From contig CALADF010000043.1 in the NCBI GenBank assembly GCA_937890835.1, forward strand, positions 62,001 through 126,000: 64,000 nt of DNA. The letters are read 5' to 3'. This document shows, piece by piece, positions 1 to 7,462 of the stretch. This stretch comes from an uncultured bacterium. Lineage in GTDB: Bacteria; Actinomycetota; Coriobacteriia; Coriobacteriales; Eggerthellaceae. Made by a program: the position numbers and the translations under genes. The notes under the pieces are model-generated. The model searched no databases and was not told where the DNA came from. It saw only the letters and a program-made list of their open reading frames with translations. The first letter of the stretch is position 1, and each line of letters opens with the position of its first letter.

Positions 1-1
1 T

Positions 2-856
2 TTGGGCACGGCGGTCATCTTCGAGGCGCCGATCGCCTTAGGCCTGCTTGCGATGATGTGCGTCGCCGCAGGCGCGATCATAGCGCTCGGCATCGGCCGC
101 GTCACGTTCGCCAACAGGTTCAAGACATATCGCGACATCATTTCGACCCACACCTTCTGCTACCTCGAGGAAATCGCGCGACGGACGCACGCCGGCACCG
201 CCGCCGTGCGCAAAAACGCGAAGCGCATGATCAAGCGCGGTCTGTTCAAGCAGGCGGCGCTTGATGACGGCGAGGAGTTCATCATCATGTCATCGCAGGC
301 TTACGGCGAATACCGCGCGGCGCGCGAACAGGAAAGCGAGCGCGAGCGCGACCTTCGCGCGGCGCAAGCGCGCGCGAAGGAGCGCGAGGCAAAACTCGAG
401 CCCCCGACGCGCGATGTCCTTTCCCGGGGAGAGCAGTTCATCGCCCAGATCCGGAAAAGCAACGAGGAGATCGACGACGCGGTAATCTCGGAGAAGCTCG
501 ATCGCATAGAGCACGTAGTCGGAAGCATTCTCGAGCGCGTCGCCGAGCACCCCGAAACCGCCCCGCAGCTCGATCGCATGATGGACTACTACCTTCCCAC
601 CACCGTCAAGCTTCTCGAAGCGTACCGAACGCTTGACGAGGCGGCCGTCGAAACCACGAGCGTCGCGAATTCGAAGCGCGAGATCGCCTCAACGCTCGAC
701 ATGCTGCACGAGGCCTTCGAGAAGCTCCTCGACACGCTGTTCCGCGATGTCGCCTGGGATGTCTCAACCGACATCTCGGTGTTGAGAACCATGCTCGCGC
801 AAGACGGTCTGACGAAAGGCGCGTTCGAGGGCGATTCGTCACCTGAAGCGCGATAG
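2..856 (+). CDS. XpaC-family (5-bromo-4-chloroindolyl phosphate hydrolysis) protein, possibly 5'-truncated
   Basis: The predicted 284-residue protein opens with a hydrophobic stretch (about residues 7-31). A charged, Arg/Glu/Ala-rich helical region follows (about 95-150). The C-terminal half carries the pattern typical of XpaC proteins: an Ile-rich IEHVVGSILERV segment, a TLDMLHEAFEKLLDTLF segment, and an end reading DVSTDISVLRTMLAQDGL. Members are membrane-associated and of unclear biochemical role; they usually sit beside telA/yaaN, as here, where telA starts 38 bp downstream. The reading frame is open to the window edge, and the TTG at base 2 is only the first possible start, so the true start may lie outside. 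Family assignment is from pattern recall, not a search. Confidence 0.7.
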   Translation: MGTAVIFEAPIALGLLAMMCVAAGAIIALGIGRVTFANRFKTYRDIISTHTFCYLEEIARRTHAGTAAVRKNAKRMIKRGLFKQAALDDGEEFIIMSSQAYGEYRAAREQESERERDLRAAQARAKEREAKLEPPTRDVLSRGEQFIAQIRKSNEEIDDAVISEKLDRIEHVVGSILERVAEHPETAPQLDRMMDYYLPTTVKLLEAYRTLDEAAVETTSVANSKREIASTLDMLHEAFEKLLDTLFRDVAWDVSTDISVLRTMLAQDGLTKGAFEGDSSPEAR

Positions 857-894
857 GCACCGACCCAACGCAAGAAGAGACCATAGGAGGAACC

Positions 895-2091
895 ATGTCA
901 GAAAACACCCCGACGTTCGCAAGCGATCCGACAAGCGTCCCGGCGCCCGAGCTGACGCTTACGCCGAATCTCGCAGAACCGACCGCAGGGGCGCAGACGC
1001 TCTCCCAGCCCATGACGAACCTCTCCACCGCGATGGATAACGGGGCCGGCGCAAGCGCTCTCGACGACAGCATGCTCACCGAGGAGGAGAAGGAATCGGT
1101 CGAGGCTTTTTCGCGACAAATCGATCTCTCGGACTCGACGATGATACTCAGCTACGGCTCGGGCGCCCAGAAGAAGATGGCCGATTTCTCGGAAGCGGCT
1201 CTCGCCAACGTCCGCACGCAGGATCTCGGGGAAGTCGGGGATCTTATCGCCGGCGTGGTAACCGAGCTGCGCGAATTCGATGCAACCGAGGAAAAAGGAC
1301 TGTTCGGCTTCTTTAAAAAGGGAGCGAACAAAATCGAGAGCCTGCGAAACCGCTACGACAAAGCCGAAGCGAACGTCGACAGGATCGTCAAGACGCTTCA
1401 AGATCATCAGATGAAGCTCATGAAGGACGCGGCAACGCTCGACAAGATGTACGAGCTCAACCTCACCTACTTCAAAGAGCTCACCATGTACCTGCTCGCG
1501 GGCAAACGCCGCCTCGAGGAAGTCCGCACGAGCGATCTCGCCCAGCTCGTCGAACGCGCGCGTCAGACCGGGCGCGCCGAGGATGCGCAGGCAGCGCAGG
1601 ACATGGAGGCGAAATGCACGCGTTTCGAGAAAAAGCTCGCTGATCTCGACCTCACGCGCACCATCGCCATGCAGACGGCACCTCAAATCAGACTCGTTCA
1701 GGGCAACGAGATGACGATGATCGAGAAGATCCAAACCATTATCATGCACACCATCCCTCTCTGGAAAAGCCAGATGGTTCTAGCGCTCGGCATCGCGAAC
1801 GCCTCCGAAGCGCTCCGCGCGCAGACCGCCGTCACCGACATGACCAACGAGCTCCTGCGCAAAAACGCCGACATGCTCCAAGCCACCACGGTCGGGGTCG
1901 CCCGCGAATCCGAACGCGGCATCGTCGATATCGAAACTCTCAAGCACACCAACGAATCCCTCATCAAGACCTTCGACGAAGTCATGCAGATCCAAGAGGA
2001 CGGTCGCCGTAAGCGCGCCGAGGCGGAAGCAGAAATGCGACGCATGGAGGGCGAGCTCAAGCAGAAGATGCTCGAGACGACCCAACGCTAG
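895..2091 (+). CDS. telA: Toxic anion resistance protein TelA/YaaN family
   Basis: This 398-residue, almost entirely helical protein has no signal peptide or membrane segment. The first 60 residues are Pro/Ala/Thr-rich and probably disordered. The core (about 65-395) holds the family landmarks: a phase reading LFGFFKKGANKIESLRNRYDKA, and the conserved MIEKIQTIIMHTIPLWKSQM block near residues 275-300, followed by an LG-x-ANASEAL helix. TelA proteins are linked to tellurite and other envelope stress in firmicutes; the mechanism is unknown. The start is fixed by AGGAGG at 885-890, four bases before ATG. It forms a pair with the upstream XpaC-like gene and is closed by the hairpins at 2117-2194. 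Confidence 0.85.
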   Translation: MSENTPTFASDPTSVPAPELTLTPNLAEPTAGAQTLSQPMTNLSTAMDNGAGASALDDSMLTEEEKESVEAFSRQIDLSDSTMILSYGSGAQKKMADFSEAALANVRTQDLGEVGDLIAGVVTELREFDATEEKGLFGFFKKGANKIESLRNRYDKAEANVDRIVKTLQDHQMKLMKDAATLDKMYELNLTYFKELTMYLLAGKRRLEEVRTSDLAQLVERARQTGRAEDAQAAQDMEAKCTRFEKKLADLDLTRTIAMQTAPQIRLVQGNEMTMIEKIQTIIMHTIPLWKSQMVLALGIANASEALRAQTAVTDMTNELLRKNADMLQATTVGVARESERGIVDIETLKHTNESLIKTFDEVMQIQEDGRRKRAEAEAEMRRMEGELKQKMLETTQR

Positions 2092-2116
2092 CCAGCGACC
2101 AGCTGAAGAAAGCCCT

Positions 2117-2144
2117 CCCCGCGACACCGGAGCGGGTCGCGGGG
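2117..2144 (+). terminator. First hairpin downstream of telA
   Basis: A perfect 9-bp stem (CCCCGCGAC / GTCGCGGGG) encloses a 10-base loop, 25 bp after the telA stop. It has no U-tract of its own, so it is weak alone, but it stands just ahead of the stronger hairpin at 2155. Confidence 0.45.
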
Positions 2145-2154
2145 AACAAGTCAA

Positions 2155-2194
2155 GACGCGCGCGTGCACACGATGCCGCGCGCGTCGTCTTTTC
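2155..2194 (+). terminator. Rho-independent terminator of the xpaC-telA operon
   Basis: A perfect 10-bp GC stem (GACGCGCGCG, 2155-2164; CGCGCGCGTC, 2177-2186) has a 12-base loop and is followed by GTCTTTTCC. It lies between convergent genes, so it may also stop - strand transcripts from the gene ending at 2253. Confidence 0.75.
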
Positions 2195-2252
2195 CGATCG
2201 ATCGACAGGTGCAGCGTGCCGGTCCCGCGCGCGTCCGAGAGGCAACCGATCG

Positions 2253-3116
2253 CTAGCCGGCAGCGTTTTCCGCCGAAGAAGCCGACGATGAAGACGAAGA
2301 CGACGCGGATGAACTCGACGAAGCCGATGACGAAGCTGACGAAGAGGCCGAAGGAGCCGCAGACGTTGACGTCGCCGAATCGCTCGATGAGGGGGCGGCC
2401 GATTCCACCGTCCCCGCTGCGGTGTTCGAGGAGGATGACGAAGCGCCCTCCTGCCCGCTCGACGCCCCGCGCGAGAGGGCCCCGCCGACCTTCGCACCGT
2501 CCGAACCGCTCGCCTGCGAGGATGCACGCTCGATGCTTGCAGGCGACCAAACGGACTCGGGCTTCGTGCCGATGCCCTCCCCCGAGGTCAACACGTACAC
2601 GAGCAGCGCCGACGCGAGCACCGCGGCAACCGAAGACACGATCGCGACCAAAACGACGCGTCTGCGACGCTGCACGCGTAGGCGCTCGACGGCACGGGCG
2701 CGGTACAGATCGGGGTTCGAATACGCGCGCGCATCGGCCTCGCCGAACGACGCGAACGCCACATCATCGCAACGCGCCCCTGCGCAACTCTCTCCGCTCC
2801 CATCATCCGAGTCGGCGCTACGCGCGTCGTCGTCGCTACGGGAGGATGGTGAACTCGCCGCGTTCGCGACGGCGGGGATGACCTTGATCTTCTCCGCCGA
2901 AGCGGAGATGAACTTCTTGTAGACCTGCGAGGACACGGCGGACACCACCGAACCGACCGCGGCGCCGATGACCGAACCCGCGATGCCGATCTGCGAGGCG
3001 AAGAGCATCGACGTAACCGCCGCAAGCGCGCCGGCGGCCACCTGCGCAAACGACAAATCCTCGAACAGCAGCTTCACCTTGTCCCCGAAGCTTCGGCGCT
3101 CACCCTCCTCGCGCAT
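2253..3116 (-). CDS. Hypothetical membrane protein with poly-Ser/Ala tail
   Basis: I do not recognise a named family. From the ATG at 3116 the protein is 287 residues. The N-terminal third holds a Gly/Ala-rich hydrophobic segment (AGSVIGAAVGSVVSAVSS), then a charged linker. A basic patch with one clear transmembrane helix (VVLVAIVSSVAAVLASALLVYV) comes near residue 180. The last 80-90 residues are almost only Ser, Ala, Thr and Gly. A basic flank before the helix suggests the low-complexity tail is outside the cell. The frame stays open to a GTG at 3158, but GAGGAGG at 3123-3129, six bases before the ATG, favours the shorter start. It is convergent with telA. Confidence 0.6.
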   Translation of the reverse strand: MREEGERRSFGDKVKLLFEDLSFAQVAAGALAAVTSMLFASQIGIAGSVIGAAVGSVVSAVSSQVYKKFISASAEKIKVIPAVANAASSPSSRSDDDARSADSDDGSGESCAGARCDDVAFASFGEADARAYSNPDLYRARAVERLRVQRRRRVVLVAIVSSVAAVLASALLVYVLTSGEGIGTKPESVWSPASIERASSQASGSDGAKVGGALSRGASSGQEGASSSSSNTAAGTVESAAPSSSDSATSTSAAPSASSSASSSASSSSSASSSSSSSASSAENAAG

Positions 3117-3290
3117 GCACAGCCTCCTCGCTCGACGCATCGTTTTCTTTCGGCTCACATTGTGAACGTCCCCGCCTCAAATCCAAGCACGTGCATCAAT
3201 TCGTCAAGGATTGCGCACCGCGCATACACGCCGTGTGCACGCAACGCACACGTTAGCGCCCGTTAAGAGCTGTTCAGCAACCTGCCCTGT

Positions 3291-3328
3291 TTTAACATAT
3301 TGTTAAATAAGAATATTTCGCTATAGTT
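3291..3328 (+). promoter_or_regulatory. modABC promoter with overlapping dyad operator
   Basis: An AT-rich island in GC-rich DNA carries a -35-like TTGTTA (3301-3306), a 16-bp spacer and a -10-like TATAGT (3323-3328) ahead of modA. A perfect dyad TTTAACA-N4-TGTTAAA (3291-3308) covers the -35 box, which is a typical repressor position. The regulator is unknown. Confidence 0.55.
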
Positions 3329-3353
3329 ATATACACATAGGAGGATATAACGG
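3320..3353 (+). promoter_or_regulatory. ModE-like half-sites flanking the modA ribosome-binding site
   Basis: CGCTATAG (3320-3327) and ATATAACG (3346-3353) are inverted and resemble the two halves of the known ModE site (CGCTATATA ... TATATAACG). The separation is about 10 bp larger than in E. coli, roughly one helical turn. The GGAGG of modA (3341-3345) lies inside. The resemblance is seen; the function is inferred. Confidence 0.3.
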
Positions 3354-3366
3354 GAAAGGGGATCCC

Positions 3367-4212
3367 ATGAACCACGTAACCGGAAGAGCGCGCGTCTTCA
3401 CGCGACGATCGGCCTTGAAGCTCGCCACTGCGGCGTTTTGCACGCTCTCGCTCGCACTTTTCGCAACAGGGTGCGCAACACAGGAAACAAACTCGACAAG
3501 CTCATCGAGCGCTGCGCAGGAAACCGCGAGAACGCTCGAAGGGCATACGCTCAACGTATACTGCGGCGCCGGGATGACCGACCCCTTCCAGAAGATCGCC
3601 GATGCGTTCGAGGAGAGCACCGGCTGCGCGATGAACGTCACGTTCGCCAACGCCGCTCAAATTCAAACGCAGATCTCCACCACGGAGGAAGGCGACTTCT
3701 TCATCGCAGGCTCGGCCGAAGAGCTCAAGCCCGTCGAGAGCTACGTCGCCTCGCAAACCGCGCTTGTGAAGCACATTCCCGTGCTCGCCGTGCCCGCGGA
3801 CAACCCTCGCAACATCACGGGCATCGCCGATCTGGCTTCGGCCGAACGCGTCCTCGTCGGGGACCCCGAGTCCACCCCCATCGGCAAAATCGCCAAGAAA
3901 GCGCTGACGAACGCGGGAATCTGGGATGGCCTCATGAGCGCAGGGGTGCTTACCACCACGACGACCGCACCGCAGATCGCGACCGCGCTCGCCAGCGGCG
4001 AAGGTGATGCCGGGATCGTGTGGAAGGAGAACGTCAAAGCCGACGGCGTGAAGATCGTGGAGACGAGCGACCTCGACGCCATGGTGAAGGTCGTTCCGGC
4101 AGCTCAGCTCACCTGCTCCGCCGATGCGGACGCAGCGACGGCGTTCAACGAGTTCCTCCAAACCGACGAGGCCATGAAGATCTGGGCCGAGTTCGGCTAC
4201 GAGCAGGCGTAA
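3367..4212 (+). CDS. modA: Molybdate/tungstate ABC transporter substrate-binding lipoprotein ModA
   Basis: The 281-residue precursor starts with a basic leader containing a twin-arginine-like TRRSALKLA, a hydrophobic core and a lipobox ending ATG-Cys36, so it should be a lipid-anchored extracytoplasmic protein. The mature part follows the ModA pattern: LNVYCGAGMTDPFQKIADAFEEST, then DFFIAGS, LVKHIPVLAVP, LASAERVLVGDPESTPIGKIAKKAL, SGEGDAGIVWKENV, and a last FNEFLQTDEAMKIWAEFGYE. It binds the oxyanion for the ModBC importer. Coriobacteria rely heavily on molybdopterin oxidoreductases, which fits. The start is supported by AGGAGG upstream at 3340-3345. Tungstate rather than molybdate cannot be excluded from sequence. 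Confidence 0.9.
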   Translation: MNHVTGRARVFTRRSALKLATAAFCTLSLALFATGCATQETNSTSSSSAAQETARTLEGHTLNVYCGAGMTDPFQKIADAFEESTGCAMNVTFANAAQIQTQISTTEEGDFFIAGSAEELKPVESYVASQTALVKHIPVLAVPADNPRNITGIADLASAERVLVGDPESTPIGKIAKKALTNAGIWDGLMSAGVLTTTTTAPQIATALASGEGDAGIVWKENVKADGVKIVETSDLDAMVKVVPAAQLTCSADADAATAFNEFLQTDEAMKIWAEFGYEQA

Positions 4213-4236
4213 GTTCCAACCTGCTCCTCCTTGGTC

Positions 4237-4276
4237 GAGGCCGCCGCCAGCCCCGAAGCCGGCGGCGGCCTCTTTT
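4237..4276 (+). terminator. Intrinsic terminator between modA and modB
   Basis: A perfect 12-bp stem (GAGGCCGCCGCC, 4237-4248; GGCGGCGGCCTC, 4261-4272) with a 12-base loop is followed directly by TTTT. It ends only 15 bp before the modB start, inside the operon, so it probably sets a high ModA:ModBC ratio by partial termination. Confidence 0.75.
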
Positions 4277-4291
4277 ACGAGAGGACTCGAC

Positions 4292-5194
4292 ATGAAGCAA
4301 GAAGCAAGCATCGCGATGCCGCGCAGCGAAGCCCGAGCGGTCGGCGCGCGCAAGCATCGCGGGCGAAAACGGGATTTCTTCTCGATTGCCTGCATGGTGG
4401 TGGCGGCCTTCGTGCTGATCTTCATCGGAAGCGCGATACTCTCGATAGTCGCAGGAGGACTCGCCCATTTCAACGAGGCGATCACCTCCGAGGAGGTTCT
4501 CTTCTCGCTGCGCATGAGCGTGGTGACATCATGCATTTCAACCGCGCTCTGCCTCGCCCTCGCCCTGCCCACCGCCTACGCCCTCACACGCACCAACATG
4601 CCGTGCAAGCGCGTGGCCGAAGTGCTCATGGAGCTCACGCTCTCGCTTCCCTACATCCTGCTCGGGTTCGCGCTCCTCCTCATCTTCTCCTCTCCTTTCG
4701 GTAAAGCGCTCAAAGACATCGGCCTGGCGGTGGTCTTCCAGCCTGCGGGCATCGTGCTCGCGCAGCTCATCGTGAACCTGCCGTTTGCCATCCGCATGAT
4801 CAAAACGGCGTTTCTCGACGTCAACCCACGCATGGAGTTCGTAGCAAAAACGCTTGGAGCAACGCCCGGCGCGGTGTTTCGCACCATCGTCCTGCCCCTT
4901 TGCCGCAACGCGATCATCAGCACGCTCGTCCTCACCTGGGCACGCGGGATGGGCGAGTTCGGCGCGACGCTCATGCTGGTAGGCGTTACGCGCATGAAGA
5001 CGGAAACGCTGCCGGGCAGCATTTACTTGAGCATTTCGACGGGTAACAACGAAACCGCCATGGCGACCGCCATGATCATGCTCATCCTCTCCGCAGCGAC
5101 GCTCGTGGTGGCGAATTTGCTCAACAAGCCGATCGGAGCCACACGCGTCGCCGCAGGAAACGGCAAGGCGAAACGGAGGGGCCATGGCAGGTAG
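4292..5194 (+). CDS. modB: Molybdate/tungstate ABC transporter permease ModB
   Basis: This 300-residue inner-membrane protein has a basic N-terminus and about six transmembrane helices. The first is FFSIACMVVAAFVLIFIGSA. The cytoplasmic EAA-like loop that contacts the ATPase is visible as EFVAKTLGATPGAVFRTIVLPL, and the segment RGMGEFGATLMLVG is typical of ModB/CysT-type permeases. The ATG follows a GAGAGGA motif. The gene overlaps modC by 11 bp, showing tight coupling of the two membrane-complex subunits, whereas modA lies ahead of a terminator. The C-terminus is basic (KAKRRGHGR). Confidence 0.88.
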   Translation: MKQEASIAMPRSEARAVGARKHRGRKRDFFSIACMVVAAFVLIFIGSAILSIVAGGLAHFNEAITSEEVLFSLRMSVVTSCISTALCLALALPTAYALTRTNMPCKRVAEVLMELTLSLPYILLGFALLLIFSSPFGKALKDIGLAVVFQPAGIVLAQLIVNLPFAIRMIKTAFLDVNPRMEFVAKTLGATPGAVFRTIVLPLCRNAIISTLVLTWARGMGEFGATLMLVGVTRMKTETLPGSIYLSISTGNNETAMATAMIMLILSAATLVVANLLNKPIGATRVAAGNGKAKRRGHGR

Positions 5195-5897
5195 CATACG
5201 CATCGAACACCTCCTCGTGACGCGTGGGTCTTTCACGCTCAGGGTCGATGAACTCACCGTCAGTCCACGTGAGATCTTCGCCATCCTCGGCGAGACGGGA
5301 GCCGGCAAAACGGTCCTGCTCGAAGCGATCGCGGGCGCCTATCCTGTTGACGAGGGCGCGATCGAGCTGGACGGCAAGAACATCGAAACGCTGCCCGTTC
5401 AACAGCGGCATCTCGGCATCGTCTACCAAGATTACGCGCTGTTCCCCCACATGAGCGTCGCGGAGAACATCGGCTACGGCCTGAAGATGAACGACGTGCC
5501 CGCAGACGAAGCCACGAGACGCATCGAGAGACAGCTCTCCCTGTTCGGCATCGAGCGAATCGCCGACCGATTCCCCGGCATCATAAGCGGAGGCGAATCG
5601 CAACGATGCGCGCTCGCCCGCGCGCTCGTGATGGAGCCCGAAATATTGCTGCTCGACGAGCCGTTCAGCGCCGTCGACCCCGCAACCAAAGAAAGGCTCT
5701 ACCAAACGATACGGGATATCCATCGCGCCTTCGACTGCACCATCGTCTTCGTCAGCCACGACTTCAACGAGGCTGTGACGCTCGCCGACCGCGTCGGAAT
5801 CGTCCTCGGCGGAAAGCTGCGCGCGATCGCCCGCTCCGACGAGCTGTTCACGAAAAAATTCGATGAGGACGTCATGCGCTTTCTCGGACGCGGGTAA
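5184..5897 (+). CDS. modC: Molybdate/tungstate ABC transporter ATP-binding protein ModC (short form)
   Basis: This 237-residue ABC ATPase energises ModAB. Walker A is GETGAGKT (36-43), the Q-loop is VYQDYALFPHM, the signature is ISGGESQR, Walker B is ILLLDEP, and the switch His is in VSHDFNEA. Unlike E. coli-type ModC it stops right after the nucleotide-binding domain and has no C-terminal TOBE/MOP domain, resembling the short WtpC/TupC forms. It overlaps modB by 11 bp. No further gene is coupled to it, and the next gene starts 194 bp later. Confidence 0.85.
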   Translation: MAGSIRIEHLLVTRGSFTLRVDELTVSPREIFAILGETGAGKTVLLEAIAGAYPVDEGAIELDGKNIETLPVQQRHLGIVYQDYALFPHMSVAENIGYGLKMNDVPADEATRRIERQLSLFGIERIADRFPGIISGGESQRCALARALVMEPEILLLDEPFSAVDPATKERLYQTIRDIHRAFDCTIVFVSHDFNEAVTLADRVGIVLGGKLRAIARSDELFTKKFDEDVMRFLGRG

Positions 5898-6091
5898 CCC
5901 CGATCGACAGACCGCGCATCCTACGCTTGAGAAAAACGCCGCCGGTGTTGGTGCAGCCCCGGCGCCGGCGCGAGAACGCGCATCCGACGCACACGATGGC
6001 GTATCGCGGTATACTCTCCTCGCGCTGCGGGCTCGCCTCTTATCGGCAGCCGCTCGCTCAAACCACGTCCGGCTCGTTTGAAGGAGAGAAC

Positions 6092-6655
6092 TTGAAGCTG
6101 CTCGTCGCATCCGACCTCCATGGATCCGCCACCTACGTCAAAAAGCTGTTCGAGCGCATCGAGGAGGAGAAGCCGGATCGCGTCGTGCTCCTCGGCGATC
6201 TGCTTTACCACGGACCGCGCAACGACCTTCCCGACGGCTACTCCCCACGCGAGGTCGCCGCAACGCTCAACGCCGCCGCCGAGCTCATCACCGCCGTGCG
6301 CGGCAACTGCGATGCGGAGGTCGATCAAATGGTTCTCGACTTCCCCTGCATGGCCGACTACGCCCTCATGGTTGTCGAAGGAACCCCGCTTTTGTTCACG
6401 CACGGCCACGTCCTGAACCCCGCGTCCCTGAAAGAGGGCCGCATCGGCGATGTTCCCGTCGCCAAGGGCACGTTCCTTTTCTCGGGTCACACGCATGTCA
6501 AGGGCATCGACGAGCGCGACGGCATCGTGTTCGTCAACCCGGGAAGCGTGTCGATGCCCAAAGACGAATGCCGCAGCTTCTGCGTCGTCGACGAGGAGAC
6601 CGTCACGCTCAACGAACTCGAGAGCGGACGCGTCATCTGCGCGCACTCACGCTAA
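6092..6655 (+). CDS. yfcE: YfcE/MJ0936-family metallophosphodiesterase
   Basis: The 187-residue protein has the calcineurin-like motifs of small phosphodiesterases in order: an initial SDLHGS (D-x-H), LLGDLLYHGP (GD), VRGNCD, LFTHGH and SGHTHVKG. It is the size of YfcE, a Mn-dependent phosphodiesterase of unknown natural substrate. The frame stays open upstream to 5927, but AAGGAG at 6081-6086, five bases before the TTG at 6092, plus homology starting exactly there (LKLLVASDLHG), fix the TTG start. It is probably transcribed alone, from a possible TATACT -10 at 6010-6015 with no good -35. Confidence 0.88.
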   Translation: MKLLVASDLHGSATYVKKLFERIEEEKPDRVVLLGDLLYHGPRNDLPDGYSPREVAATLNAAAELITAVRGNCDAEVDQMVLDFPCMADYALMVVEGTPLLFTHGHVLNPASLKEGRIGDVPVAKGTFLFSGHTHVKGIDERDGIVFVNPGSVSMPKDECRSFCVVDEETVTLNELESGRVICAHSR

Positions 6656-6685
6656 CCGCCGCTGAGAAAACACGGAAACCCGTGC

Positions 6686-6707
6686 TCGATTACAAATCGG
6701 TAATCGA
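6686..6707 (+). promoter_or_regulatory. Dyad, possible operator upstream of the ABC/FtsX operon
   Basis: A perfect 8-bp inverted repeat, TCGATTAC-N6-GTAATCGA, lies 71 bp before the ABC ATPase start and 30 bp after yfcE. It is AT-rich relative to its surroundings and has no U-tract, so an operator fits better than a terminator. No regulator gene is adjacent. Confidence 0.4.
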
Positions 6708-6778
6708 CGCGTCATAGCGCAGCAAGACCATGCGCCCACACTGATATCAAGTTGCACCACGAAGAAAGGCAGTGAGCC

Positions 6779-7462
6779 ATGGACATCTTGGAAGTACGCC
6801 ACCTCACGAAGATCTACGGGGAGGGCGATAACGCGACGCGTGCGCTCGACGACGTGTCGTTCACGGTCGCAGAGGTAGAGTTCCTCGCCATCGTCGGCTC
6901 GTCGGGGTCGGGGAAGTCGACGCTGCTTCACCTCATCGGCGGAGTCGACCGGCCTACATCGGGCACCGTGCTCCTCAACGGAGAGGACATCTACACGCGC
7001 ACCGACGAGCAGCTCGCGATATTCAGACGGCGCGAAGTGGGGCTGATCTACCAGTTCTACAACCTCATCCCGGTGCTGAACGTCATCGAGAACATCACGC
7101 TTCCCGTCGCGCTCGACGGACGCAACGTGAACGAGGAGCGTCTTGGCAAGCTGATCTTGTCGCTGGGGCTCGAAGGTCGCGAACATCATCTTCCCAACCA
7201 GCTCTCAGGCGGACAGCAGCAGCGCGTCGCCATCGGACGCGCGCTCATGAACGCTCCCGCCCTCGTGCTCGCCGACGAGCCGACGGGAAACCTCGACTCC
7301 CGCAACAGCCGTGAGATCATGGCACTGCTGCAGGCATCGAACAGGGAGATGGGGCAAACCCTTATCGTCATCACGCACGACGAGGACATCGCGCTCGCCG
7401 CCGATCGCATCATCTCCATCGAAGACGGGCGCATCGCACGCGACGAGAGGATCCGCCGATGA
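6779..7462 (+). CDS. ABC transporter ATP-binding protein (MacB/LolD type)
   Basis: This 227-residue ATPase has Walker A GSSGSGKST, Q-loop IYQFYNLIPVL, signature LSGGQQQR, Walker B VLADEPTGNLD and H-loop ITHDEDIA. The GNLDSRN tail after Walker B is typical of the MacB/LolD/FtsE group that partners FtsX-type permeases. The next gene is exactly such a permease, overlapping by four bases (ATGA). Members export or extract substrates such as peptides, lipids or antibiotics, or transmit mechanical signals; the substrate here is not evident. Confidence 0.88.
   Translation: MDILEVRHLTKIYGEGDNATRALDDVSFTVAEVEFLAIVGSSGSGKSTLLHLIGGVDRPTSGTVLLNGEDIYTRTDEQLAIFRRREVGLIYQFYNLIPVLNVIENITLPVALDGRNVNEERLGKLILSLGLEGREHHLPNQLSGGQQQRVAIGRALMNAPALVLADEPTGNLDSRNSREIMALLQASNREMGQTLIVITHDEDIALAADRIISIEDGRIARDERIRR

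Noticed and set aside
2253..2480. Short GAC/GAA/GCC-rich DNA repeats resembling a minisatellite
   Set aside because: The repetition is explained by the Ser/Ala codons of the low-complexity protein tail on the - strand; no fixed period is kept.
2714..2724. GGTTCGAATAC resembling a tRNA T-loop
   Set aside because: No acceptor, D or anticodon stems can be placed around it, and it lies within the coding frame of the Ser/Ala-tailed membrane protein.
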